DNA of 64,000 bases from Tritrichomonas musculus (taxonomy: Eukaryota > Parabasalia > Tritrichomonadida > Tritrichomonadidae). The stretch is taken from assembly GCA_039105265.1 (NCBI GenBank), contig JAPFFF010000054.1:496001-560000 (forward strand), in the 5' to 3' direction. The position numbers and the translations under genes were made by a program. The notes under the pieces were generated by a model, which was not told the origin of the DNA, ran no database searches, and saw only the letters and a program-made list of their open reading frames with translations. Shown piece after piece: positions 9,559 to 19,725 of the stretch (its first letter is position 1; every line of letters begins with the position of its first letter).

Positions 9559-10278
9559 ATGGAAAATGAACTTATTAACAAGCAAAGAAAACTTCTAATT
9601 TTCACAGCAAAATCATTATATCGAGCAGAATTTTATACCAATGCATTATCAATCATGAAAAATGCGATTGATATGGATACTAGATTATCACCAAAGCATC
9701 GCAAATTTTTTTTTGACATTGTACGTGCCATAATTAATCCAATGCGCTCTACACTTACTCAATTAAACGAAAATATTGCAAGGGAAACACGCGAACGTAG
9801 ATTAAATGTTGTTGAGCTCCTCCAAGAAGTAGCAAATAACCATTTTTCAGAGCTCGAAGTAACTTGTCAGGATATACTTTCTATTGTTAACCAGCAATTA
9901 ATTCCTGGAAATGAAGATGCCGAAGCGAAAGTTGACTTTATGAGGCTTCAAGGGGATCTTTGTCGTTATGTCAACGAATTTGCTCCAGAAAAAAGAAAAG
10001 AATTTTATCAAATGAGATGTAAAGCTGTTTATTCTGATGCTTATAAAATTGCATCTAGTCAATTACCTCCTCATTCACTTACTAGACTTGCACTGGTATT
10101 AAATTATTCAATGTTTCTAGCTGAAACTTTAAATGAAGCTCATGATGCAGTTGATTTAGCTGAAACAGAAGTTAATAAATTATTATCAACAAACTCTGAG
10201 CTTAGCGAAGTTTTGTTCCAAAAGGCAATGGTATTTGCCAGAAAGCTAAGAGATAAGATTATTCAATGGAAAGAATAA
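9559..10278 (+). CDS. Divergent 14-3-3 protein
   Basis: It encodes 239 residues, close to the 245 usual for 14-3-3, with all nine helices inferable. By alignment to human zeta, R56 replaces Lys49, and R63 (Arg56), R136/Y137 (Arg127/Tyr128, in GDLCRYVNEF) and N182 (Asn173, in LALVLNYSMFLAE) are kept. The phosphopeptide pocket therefore appears conserved. The normally invariant RNLLSVAYKN helix is replaced by HRKFFFDIVRAI, which makes it unusually divergent. It should bind phospho-Ser/Thr proteins; partners are unknown. It lies 110 bp after the CofE-like gene, with AACTTTTTGA at 9516-9525, 34 bp before the ATG. Confidence 0.85.
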   Translation: MENELINKQRKLLIFTAKSLYRAEFYTNALSIMKNAIDMDTRLSPKHRKFFFDIVRAIINPMRSTLTQLNENIARETRERRLNVVELLQEVANNHFSELEVTCQDILSIVNQQLIPGNEDAEAKVDFMRLQGDLCRYVNEFAPEKRKEFYQMRCKAVYSDAYKIASSQLPPHSLTRLALVLNYSMFLAETLNEAHDAVDLAETEVNKLLSTNSELSEVLFQKAMVFARKLRDKIIQWKE

Positions 10279-10748
10279 TTTATTATATGTTTTTTAAATA
10301 ATTTTTATTTCATTATTTTTTTTTCAATATCAAACAATTCTTTAAAAGCTACGTCATACAAGCGAATATATGCTTGCTTTCTCAAAGTTTCTATAATTTT
10401 TATACATTACATGGTTCATTAAAATTACATTAAAATTTTTTTTTAAATTACTTATCAAAAATCAAAGGATAATCCTTTTATTAATTCTTAATGTATTATT
10501 TATTTTTAGAAAGGCAGTTTCTAATATTCAAATATTGAAGATGCTCAGTTTTCTTAATTGTATTTGCCAGCAGACATATTTCAATCAATTTTTCACCAAG
10601 CTGACTTTCATGTCATCGTGCTTGGTTAGATTTCTTCATGAATACTTCTAAAAAAAAAAAAAAAAAAAACAAATCAAAATTTAATTCTTTAATAATATTA
10701 TTTATTAAATTACAAACTACTAACAAAAACAATACAAAAAAGAATGAA
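10279..10748. other. Convergent intergenic region
   Basis: This is 3' flank between convergent genes and contains an A run of 18 or so bases near 10651-10670. No gene, tRNA or repeat was recognised. Confidence 0.45.
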
Positions 10749-13007
10749 TTAACAAAGAGAAAAATCATGAAGAATATTAATTCTTAACACTCTTCCGGCC
10801 TCTTTGAAGATGGCCAACAAATTTCTTTCCTCGTCATTTAAAATGATTTTATAAATTTCTTCTTTAAAGTAAGAATTGACGAAGTACAAAAATCCGTAAA
10901 TTTCAGGATTGCCTGAGATTGCGATTGCGATTGCCACTGCCGCCTCTTTGTGCCTGAAGACCGACAGGCGCCTAACTGCGTGCAAGACGATAGACAGGTT
11001 GAAGCTAATTCTGTGAATATTTTTGACAAACTGTAGCTCAAGTGAAGCGTTAGACAAAATCAAGGACATTTGGTGACTCAACTTCATTACTGCATCAGAA
11101 TTTTCCTGACAAAAAGTGGAGTAAATTTGAGAGATTTTTTCTTTTGTCACTTTTGTCTGAAATTCAAAGGCGATGTCAATTTGGTCGATGAAGTCAAGTA
11201 TGAAGAACTTTTTCAATTCAAAATTGTTCTCATTTGAAAGCTGTAACGGTTTTATCCGTTTGTCAACGTTGTCTATCGTCTTATCGTATAACGTCGAAGG
11301 TGAAAAAAGGTCATTTGCTTTGAATAGAAAATCGGTCGGATTTTTATCATGAATGTATGGAACAACGAACTTTTTCATAATGAGAGAACGGTGAATTTTG
11401 CATTGCATTGAAAATTGTTCGTTTTCATTTTGAAGAATAAAAAGTGACGACGATAGCATTTGTAAAAAAGTGCTCAAAAGGTCTTTATTCTTTTGAATGT
11501 CTTCTAGTACTTTCTTGGTCCCGAGAAGAACTTCTACAGTGATCCGCGCTTTTATTTTGGCGTCGATCGGGAAAGGTGAAAATTTGAACAGAATATTGAC
11601 CAATTCTTCGGGAGTGTCGAATTTGAGGCTACTGACGCTGAATGAATTCATAATGTCAATCAGTTCGTCATAGGGAGCCGTATAGATCATTTTGACATTG
11701 GAAACAGTTTGGTCCGTGAATGATGTCCTCAATGAGATAAATTTCCGATCTGAATTAGTGATGGGAGAACCAACACTTACGAGCTTTTTCTGTACAATTT
11801 CTTTGTTTTTAGATATTTCTTTTGGTGTCGATGGTTTCTCACAAAATTGGATAAAAGATGTTATCGATTTAAAAAGTAGAGCTAAATCACGTGGAGTAAC
11901 AAATGTAAAGCTCCCAATGAGATTTAATGCACGTGAAAAATCACTAGTTGTTTCTTTGTCGGTTTTGAATGCATTAAGTAAAGGATCAATTTGCAAATTA
12001 GAATTTAATACTAATTTCGTTGCTTCTTTGCCAATAAAAGTAGGAATAAAACAACTGGTCTTTAAAACTGTAGCTACATCATTTAATAAAAGAGGATCAG
12101 GGCACCGTATATAAGTGGTAATATATCGACAAAGAATATTTTCAATAATTAATCTATATTTAAGTTCTTTTTTATCGTATTTATCAGTTATCTTAATTAA
12201 CAAAGTTATCATTCTCCTAGCTGAAATAGGTAGGAGATAAACCATAGACATCATTCGATCTAAAACTTGCTTTACAAAATATATAACTTGATTCCAATAA
12301 GGAGTGCGGCATAACGTTTTTGTATAATAAAGTACACGATCTTGAATAAATGAAAGGGTGGAATTTAAAACAGGGACAATCGCATTTTCAAAAAACAAAC
12401 CTGGGTTAGTAGCTAAAAAATAACCGAAAACAATATCGTTTAGGAAATTTGGTAGTTCTGTCTCTGAATTGTGCAAATTTGGATTTATTTGAGGATATAT
12501 GTAAAAATGAAAATCAAATAAATTTTCAAAAAACAAAAGAGCAGTTTCTTGTGATTCTTTTGTTATAAAATATAAAAAAATTGCAGGCACAGTTGAAAAA
12601 CAAAAAAAGGATTTATCGTCATCTGTAATCGTTTCATCTTCATTTTGAGTTAAAAAAAAATAAATAATCTGTGAAAAAATGTCAGAGTTTTTCGCAAAGT
12701 ATGAAATAATAAAACTGTATCGATCTTTATGATTTGGTTTCTGAAATAATCGAAGTGAATCCGATATCGAGAGTGATGAAAATTCTTTTAGACAGAGTAC
12801 ATAATCTTCTATATCAAATGCTTTTCGTGATTGAGTTAAATAATTCATTCTTGTTAAAAAAACAGCTCCTTCAATTAATTGAGACCCAACTTTTCTAATT
12901 TCTTCAAGAGTTTTGTTATTAATTGATACCAATGGAACAACAGCCCTTCTTTCATTCTGAAAAACATGACAAAATGTTTCGAAGTTCCTTTGGAATTCGG
13001 ATTTCAT
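10749..13007 (-). CDS. Large helical protein of unknown function
   Basis: It encodes 752 residues from the ATG at 13007. It is alpha-helical throughout, with no signal peptide or clear membrane segment. A stretch around residues 270-330 (IIENILCRYITTYIRCPDPLL) and the general length faintly recall the helical GAP domain of Ras-GAP proteins. I cannot place the arginine finger, so this is a weak suggestion only. The C-terminal 250 residues are more polar and end with an RVLRINILHDFSLC helix. The gene is complete and unbroken, which argues that it is functional. Confidence 0.6.
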   Translation of the reverse strand: MKSEFQRNFETFCHVFQNERRAVVPLVSINNKTLEEIRKVGSQLIEGAVFLTRMNYLTQSRKAFDIEDYVLCLKEFSSLSISDSLRLFQKPNHKDRYSFIISYFAKNSDIFSQIIYFFLTQNEDETITDDDKSFFCFSTVPAIFLYFITKESQETALLFFENLFDFHFYIYPQINPNLHNSETELPNFLNDIVFGYFLATNPGLFFENAIVPVLNSTLSFIQDRVLYYTKTLCRTPYWNQVIYFVKQVLDRMMSMVYLLPISARRMITLLIKITDKYDKKELKYRLIIENILCRYITTYIRCPDPLLLNDVATVLKTSCFIPTFIGKEATKLVLNSNLQIDPLLNAFKTDKETTSDFSRALNLIGSFTFVTPRDLALLFKSITSFIQFCEKPSTPKEISKNKEIVQKKLVSVGSPITNSDRKFISLRTSFTDQTVSNVKMIYTAPYDELIDIMNSFSVSSLKFDTPEELVNILFKFSPFPIDAKIKARITVEVLLGTKKVLEDIQKNKDLLSTFLQMLSSSLFILQNENEQFSMQCKIHRSLIMKKFVVPYIHDKNPTDFLFKANDLFSPSTLYDKTIDNVDKRIKPLQLSNENNFELKKFFILDFIDQIDIAFEFQTKVTKEKISQIYSTFCQENSDAVMKLSHQMSLILSNASLELQFVKNIHRISFNLSIVLHAVRRLSVFRHKEAAVAIAIAISGNPEIYGFLYFVNSYFKEEIYKIILNDEERNLLAIFKEAGRVLRINILHDFSLC

Positions 13008-13250
13008 TAATTAATTAATGATTTTCGGATTTTGAATCTATTCATCTTCTTTCTCACAAAAAAATTGAAAGGTTTGAATTCAAAATTTTCATCAAAAAAA
13101 ATATATAATTATTCCAGGAATGATTAATGTTTTTTTATAATAAACATCATTTATATTATTAAAAATACTGTTTTTATGTATTGAATGAAATCAAAATTTG
13201 CTGATAATTGTTCATAAAATCAACAGTATTCCAAGGCCGATTTTTTGTAT

Positions 13251-13517
13251 CATTCAAATTCACCGTCCACTTTTTGGTAAGAAGCAAAATGGCCTCAATA
13301 TTTTGAATGCATATCTGTCCTTTCATTTTTACATATTTTTCACCGAAGTCTACATACCGCCTAGCGGGCGTCGAGCGCAGCCGAGCGGCAGCGAGGCGGA
13401 GCCGAGACCCCGCGAGTAGCGGTAAGACTCGGTAAAAATTGTAACCCGAAAGGATAGATTGCTATCAAATGTTGATGTCATGAGCTCTTTTCAAAAAGTG
13501 GACGGTGAATTTGAATG
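13251..13517. mobile_element. 267-bp inverted-repeat element with GC-rich core (MITE-like)
   Basis: The ends are a perfect 26-bp inverted repeat (13251-13276 and 13492-13517), beginning CATTCAAATTCACCGTCCAC. Inside is a second nested inverted repeat (ACCGAAGTCT near 13342 versus AGACTCGGT near 13425; TACCGC at 13355 versus GCGGTA at 13419). It encloses a core of about 60 bp that is strongly GC-rich (repeated GAGCGGCAGCGAGGCGGAGCC-like words) in a genome that is otherwise AT-rich. No coding capacity is apparent. It could be a non-autonomous transposon or a long hairpin RNA gene. No clear target-site duplication was found (flanks TAT and TAC). Confidence 0.6.
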
Positions 13518-13850
13518 TACATATATTCATGCGTATTCCAATTTTCATATTTTTCTTTAAAAACTAAAACCACTTCACAGGAATCTTTTTGCCAAATTTC
13601 TTATGCCATCATGAATTAATGAAAAAGAAAAAAACGAAACCAAATTTTCGTTTCAGCCATTTGTTGAAAGTAAAATCATCAATGCTTTTAAGTTTTTATG
13701 AATTCGATTTGCTGAATGAAAATAATTCAGAAAGATGAAAATTATTGGTCAAACTGATGATAGAAATGCTTGTAAAATACACTTAAAATTAATATCTTTT
13801 TGGGTTTTTATATCCATATGAAGCCAATTAACGAGTAGAATAAATGTATT

Positions 13851-16120
13851 ATGAATCATCAATTGGCGATTAGTCTTTTTCTGGTTTCAATAGCTTGCTT
13901 CATGTACAATTGCGCGACACAATAACATATATTGAAAAATATGCTTTTTCAAGTATTACAAGATCATCCTTTTGTATAGATATTCCAGATAGCGTCACAT
14001 ATATTGGCATTTCTGCATTTGAGCTTTTACATGTAGTAAATGTTAATCTCTCCAGCTCATTGACGTCAATTTCACAAACAACTTTTTATTACTGTCAATA
14101 CATGACATCAATTGAAATATCAGAAGGTGTTGTTTCCATTGATAGCATCGTATTTGTGCTGTTTTAGCAAATGTAAAACTACCAATTACATAAAAATCAA
14201 AGCAATTGTAACACCGGATAATGTTAATTTTCTTGGAAGGAGTTGTTTTGAATCATGTTCTGGAATGATATCAATAAAACTGCCAAGGAATTTAAATGAA
14301 ATTCGTATGCAACTTTTGAGCAGCTGTGACAAAATAGAATCATTAGAAATACCTGATAAAGTTACAACTATTGGACAAGAGGCCTTTGAAGGTTGTTATA
14401 AACTTGCACAAGTAACCATTCCAAGTGGACTTACAGCAATTGGTAATTCGGCTTTTGAATACTGCAAAGTTTTGGCGTCAATTGAATTACCTGTAGGAAT
14501 CACAAAAATTCGCGATTCTTTATTTTCTTCTTGCTATCAACTTAGTTCAGTAACAATGCATGGAGAAGTGACAATAATTGGTAATGATGCTTTTTCTTCA
14601 TGCAATAACCCACCATCGATATCCTTTAAAGTCACTGTTTTATTCAGACAGTTATTATACCTGCAAACGTGACATCCATTAATTCTCAATCTTTTTACAT
14701 GTGCGACAGTCTTCACTCTTTTGCTTATTATGGAGAAAAAGATCCAGCACCTGCTTATATCCTCCCTTTTTATGAGTGCCCTCTTTTGAAAACTGCTAAT
14801 GTTACTTCAAAATACGCTGATAGAAAATTCTGCCAATTGGATGTAGTCATCATTGACCAAAATGATAACGATGATGCTTCATCAATAATCTGTTCAGATG
14901 AAAAAGAAATTGATTCGTCTTCAGAAACCATTTTTATTTCTGATGATACTCAAAATTCAGAGAGCAGCCAACAAACTGAACAAGATCAAACCTCAGATAG
15001 CAATCAAAACTCTGATGGTGCTCAAACTTCAGAAAACATTCACGAATCGGAAAATGGCCAAATATCAGATGACACTCAAAATTCAGACAACATTCAAAAT
15101 TCTGATGAAGAGTCGTCTTCCATTTTTGTCCCAATTCCAGATGCAACACCGACACCAAAGCCCATTATTGTAATCATCATTGACCAGATAATTTAAATGA
15201 ATCTGAGTTAGATGAAATTCTAACAGATGCGTTTAAAAACAACACTTTTGATGACAACGAAAACAAAGTTTTTGGATTTACAACTTCACAAATTAACTTC
15301 AACTCAGATTTGGAGCCAGATCAATTTATTAAGCCGATGAACGGTAATTCAGAAATTGTTCACAAAGGAGGAAACTTGAATTTAGTTCTTCCAACAACAG
15401 GAAAAGTGACAGTGTCACTAGAAAATGAAAAATCAAGTTTTTCAATAAACGGTGAAGGTGAATTGGTCATTGACAAGGCAGATTCTCAGTCATCTTCAGT
15501 CGATTTAGCAAGCAAGTCCCGCATCAATTGAATTTGACAAGGATGGTTCGTTGTCGGTCACGAATAATGATGCCAATAAAAAAGTCAATTTAAATGTCAA
15601 AGATGTTTCAACGAAACCAAATTCAAAGGCCAAACTTCAAGATGCTTCCATTTGGAATTCGTTGACAGTCTCGCAATCATCAACAATTGACTTGAACAAT
15701 GTTTCTCTTAAGACTGCAGATATCAACTTTGATTTGAATAACAACGATTGGACTCCGTTTTTGAGAGGAACATTCAATGATCCTCCTCAAAACAATTCAC
15801 CAGCAAAAAATGAAGATTATACTCTCGTGGTTGGACAGTTTGAAGAAAACAAATGCGAAGAATGGCTCTCTAGAATTGATTTTAAGAATTTTGATTTCAA
15901 TTCAAAAAGTTGTGAGGTAAATGATGAAAAATTGCTATCTTATGAAAATACGAAAATTGTCATCAAATCAACTGATAAAAAAGGAAAGGGACTTACTGGC
16001 GGACAAATTGCAGGAATTGTAATCGGGTGCTTTGCAGCAGTAGCAATTGTTGTTGTCGTAGTCATAATTGTAATTAAAAAGAAGAAGGGCGATAACAAGT
16101 CAGATGGAGAAAGTCCTTAA
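13851..16120 (+). pseudogene. Broken BspA-like surface protein gene
   Basis: The ATG at 13851 starts a signal-peptide-like segment (MNHQLAISLFLVSIACFMYN). Pieces in different frames follow. LRR_5 repeats span about 13895-14720 (ITYIEKYAFSSIT, TTIGQEAFEGCYKLAQVTIP). A Ser/Asp/Gln-rich stalk with repeated QNSD/QTSE words lies near 14930-15120. A beta-rich region spans 15310-15800. A C-terminal membrane segment is GGQIAGIVIGCFAAVAIVVV, with a basic tail ending at 16120. This is the standard trichomonad BspA surface layout. About five frame changes separate the pieces, too many for sequencing error alone, so it is a host pseudogene. Confidence 0.8.
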
Positions 16121-16578
16121 AAAAAAGATGATTATTTGCTAAAGGAAATTTCACCGATTATTATTATTATTATTTTTAAATTGTAAGCAATATTAATTAA
16201 GATTTTAATTTCAATATCTGATTGAAATTATCCTATAAACATTAATATAATGTGAATAAACATAATATATATTTTAAATTAAGTAAATATAATATTTTGT
16301 TGAGATAAAAATATTTTGCAGGGTTTTTTAAAAAAAAAGAACTTTTTTAAAGCCCAACCATTTTAAGGATAAAGTTAGCTTTTGAACTTTTTCAATAAAT
16401 AAACTATTCAAAATTTAGAAAATCCAACTTTACAGTACTCAATAGAGACTATATAGGATTTCAACTTACCGTACTCTTAATTAAAATATTGAATAATAAT
16501 AATAATTAAAAAAAAAAAAAAAAAAAAAACTTCAATGAAATCGTTTGGTGAAATATTCAACTTTTCATTGTTTTATTA
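16121..16578. other. Convergent intergenic region between two BspA-like relics
   Basis: The sequence is AT-rich, with an (ATT)n run near 16155-16175 and an A run near 16509-16530. No gene was seen. Confidence 0.4.
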
Positions 16579-18065
16579 TTAGGATTTAGTATGTTTTGGC
16601 CTTATTAATGGCGGACAAATAGAATCCTTATCTAAAATGATATTGATCAAATTGCACGGAATAAACAAAATCACATTATCACAATATTGGAATGATTCCA
16701 CAAACAACATCTTCATTTTTGCATTTTCAGAAATTTCAACAAACCGAAGCTTTTCGCAATCAAAGAAAGCTTCATTGATTCCATACACTTTTGGCGGTAT
16801 GATAAAGCTTACTATTTTTGTATAAGCGAATGCTTTATAACCCAATTCACACAATTGAGAATTCTGAGGAATTAGGACTTTATTCAATTTTTTGCAGCTT
16901 GAAAATGCAGCTTCACCTATTTTGGTGAGGTGAGGTGAAATCGAAAGAGTTTCAATCGATGAATTCATAAAAGCAAATTTCTGAATATTTTTAATGCAAA
17001 AAGGAATTACGGCAGTTTTGACACCTTTTCTGACACAAAAGACAAGCTCATCAAAATCGTTGCTTTCAATTGATGCTTTTCCAACGATGAATTTGTCATC
17101 GTTGATCAATTTGTATCGTTTATTATCGGTATCAATTTTAATGTCATTCAAATTTGGCACCTCATGGCACCACCCTTCACTCAACTCAACCACACTCGAC
17201 GGCAGCCAAAGACTTTCAAATCCTATTAAATAAGAGGATCGACCGTTTATTTTTTTCAGATTGGAATTCTTCGGAATTTCAAACTTCCGAAGTCTGCTGC
17301 AGTTTTGAAAACTATCGAGTACAATTTCTGTCACTTTTGGTGGAATTGTAAAACTTTCAATTGATGATTGGTCAAACGAACCTATAGAAATTGTATCAAT
17401 TTCTGAATCGGCCGGGAATTCAATGTTTTTCAGTTCACTTGTCCTTGAAAAAGTGCCGAATAAAATTTTGGTGAGGTGAGGTGGAATTTCAAAGCTCTCA
17501 ATTTTTGTATTTGAAAAAGCTAATTCACCGATTTCAATAATCTCAGATTTTTTGCAATTTCAACAGTTTGAAGCTTTGAACATTGATAAAAAGCTTTTTT
17601 ACCGATTTTTACAAGGTGAATTGGAAGATAAATCTTCTCAATTGCCGAATTAGAAAATGCATCATCGTCAATTATTTGAAGTTCGGAATCTTTTGGAATT
17701 TCGACAATTTGTAGTTTCGAACAATCGGAAAATGCTCGTTTTTTAATATGGGTGACGTGGGATGGAATTGTAATGCGTTCAATTCTGGAATTATTAAATG
17801 CTCTTTTTTTAATGATGAGAAGTTGTGAATCGGGTGCAAATCTAATCACTTTGATTAATCTTGATTCATCAAAAGCTTCTTTCAAAATACTTTTAATAAC
17901 GTATTCTTTTGAGTTGTACGTTATATTGCTTGGAAAAAAAATATCACCGCTCATGTTCTTACTACCAACAACTGCAGCTGATTTATTGATTTCACTTAGA
18001 GAATATATATTTTTGTCTTGTTCAATTATCTCATTTGGGGTTTCTGATTGATCGTTCTTACTCAT
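16579..18065 (-). pseudogene. BspA-like LRR_5 gene with one frameshift
   Basis: From the ATG at 18065, 181 residues (acidic start, then LRR_5 repeats such as ITIPSHVTHIKKRAFSDCSK) end early at 17520. The following frame is open from about 17555 to 16579 and continues the repeats without interruption (EIIEIGELAFSNTKIESFEI...). One missing T around 17548-17556 would explain the shift, since a KNSEI-type junction is expected where KNLRL is found. No signal peptide or membrane segment is present, so this is a cytosolic-type BspA protein. Only one lesion is seen, so a recent mutation or an assembly error is possible. A MITE lies 17 bp before the start codon. Confidence 0.75.
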
Positions 18066-18082
18066 TTTATTTATTTACTTTA

Positions 18083-18367
18083 CAGTATAGTAAAAAAATA
18101 TGAAAACGTAAAAATATTATTCAAAAAGTTGGAAAACAAGCTTTTTCATAATAAACACTCAATTTTTTTGAGTAAATATTGTTTTATCGTCATTTGAAAA
18201 AGTAGCTTTTCCAGCTTTTTGAATTTTACGAAAAAGTTCGAAAATCCATTTTTTCAAATGACGATAAAAAGAATTAGCCAAGCAAATTTGGCCTTATTTC
18301 TTTGAAAAAGTGTATTTTCCAACTTTTTTAGTATTTTTTGACGATTTCATATTTTTTTACTATACTG
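18083..18367. mobile_element. Mariner-like MITE, 285 bp, TA flanks
   Basis: The terminal inverted repeats start CAGTATAGTAAAAAAATATG at 18083 and end with the complement at 18367. They match over about 27 bp with one mismatch (AAAACGT versus AAATCGT), and both ends are flanked by TA (18081-18082 and 18368-18369). CAGT ends with TA target duplication are the hallmark of Tc1/mariner elements. A nested inverted repeat (CGTCATTTGAAAAA near 18190 versus TTTTTTCAAATGACG near 18255) folds the centre. There is no transposase. It carries TCAAAAAGTT at 18121-18130, which faces the BspA-like gene starting at 18065. Confidence 0.8.
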
Positions 18368-18369
18368 TA

Positions 18370-19725
18370 TATTGAAAAATGAGTGGATATATTCAATTTC
18401 TTTAAATCTTGATATCCTTGAGAATAGTTTATTTTTTCATATATTTAATTATTATTTATCTTTAAATATCATTTCAAATTTGATAAAATATAGAAAAAAA
18501 CATAATATTTTATGTTTTAAATTGCATATTCATGTTTTATTTTTGTTGTGAAAAAAATTGTCAAAATTTTTTATAGTATTTTGATTTATAAATATTTGTC
18601 ATAATTCATCAAATTAATTAATTAAGTTATTAATGAATATTAAATTCTTTCATTTTTTTTCATTATGAATTTAAAAAGTTAAACTTTTTTTAGGCAATAC
18701 GGTCATAAATATTCTATTACTTATATCTTCTATTAAAGCATTTATCAAAAATAAAAAATTAATTTATATACTTTTAATTTATTTTAAAGTTTATTTTTAC
18801 AATATAATCCCTGATTACAAGATAGTTACTAAATGGATTTAATATTTAATTCATATAACTTTATTTAAAAAAAGATCACAAAGTTTTCCATATCAAAGTA
18901 TGCCTATGCACATCTGAAAAATAAATTTCTTTATTCAATTCAAGTCTTTGAATGAATAAATGAGCACTCTCTGAATGAAAAATATCCAATTAAAGTTACC
19001 GAAGAAAAATTTGTGATTTTGGTCAATAATGAACATATTCTGAAAGTAGAATCTATAAATGAAGTAACAGTAAAAGGAAATGTGCTTAGTCTAAATGATG
19101 AACATTCATTAAAAGCAGAATTTCTATTTTTAGATACTGAAGGAAAAATAACATTTTGTGTTAACGATGAACATTTTGCTGAAATCTCTCAGCAAAGATT
19201 CTAAAGTTACATCTTTTGAACATATTGCTAAATATCTTTTTCACATTACTATTAATTATTAATCATATTAAACCTTGAAAAAAATGTTCAAAGAAAGATT
19301 TCAAACATCTTGTTACATTGCATTTTGGGACTAGCAGCTTTCAATTAGTTCTTTTTACATTTGTAGAACAGTGTTGCTGATTCATTGATAGAATAATGAT
19401 TATAAACTGGTAGATAAAGGATATAAAACTATACTTCTTACTATTTTTTTAGATAAAATTTTAATCAAAATTCTAACTAACTCAAAATTAAATATAATCG
19501 CTAAATTTATCATTATATATTTAATATATTTCTATTTACTTATCGAATCTCCAATTTTCTATAAAATATTTAAAGATATAGTTATTTTATAGTTTTTATA
19601 AACTCACAATATTTTGTTAGTATCATTATCACTTTTTGTTAATAAATTTAATTTTCAATATCACGCCAGAACTTTTTGATGGATAATACTTCATTGCAAA
19701 ATTCTTATCAACTCCTCTCTCTAAA
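18370..19725. other. Long AT-rich intergenic region before the XDH gene
   Basis: Apart from the galectin-like relic at 18956-19204, no gene is seen. The AACTTTTTGA motif is at 19670-19679, 47 bp before the XDH start codon, and TCATTGCA at 19690-19697 could be an initiator. Confidence 0.45.
18956..19204 (+). pseudogene. Small galectin-like relic (weak)
   Basis: The frame is open for about 82 codons without an ATG. It encodes a beta-rich stretch whose centre (EEKFVILVNNEHILKVES, then VTVKGNVLSL) follows the galectin pattern F.V.VNG.H...F......V..L.I.G.V.L. Upstream sequence shows no matching first half of a galectin sandwich. It is best read as the remnant of a beta-sandwich lectin gene. The assignment rests on one motif only. 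Confidence 0.3.

Noticed and set aside
10749-13007. Ras-GAP assignment for the 752-residue protein
   Set aside because: Only a faint similarity in one helix. No arginine finger or FLR-type motif could be placed.
13198-13419. 73-codon ORF ending in a Pro/Ser/Arg-rich tail
   Set aside because: It runs into the GC-rich core of an inverted-repeat element. The composition is explained by the repeat.
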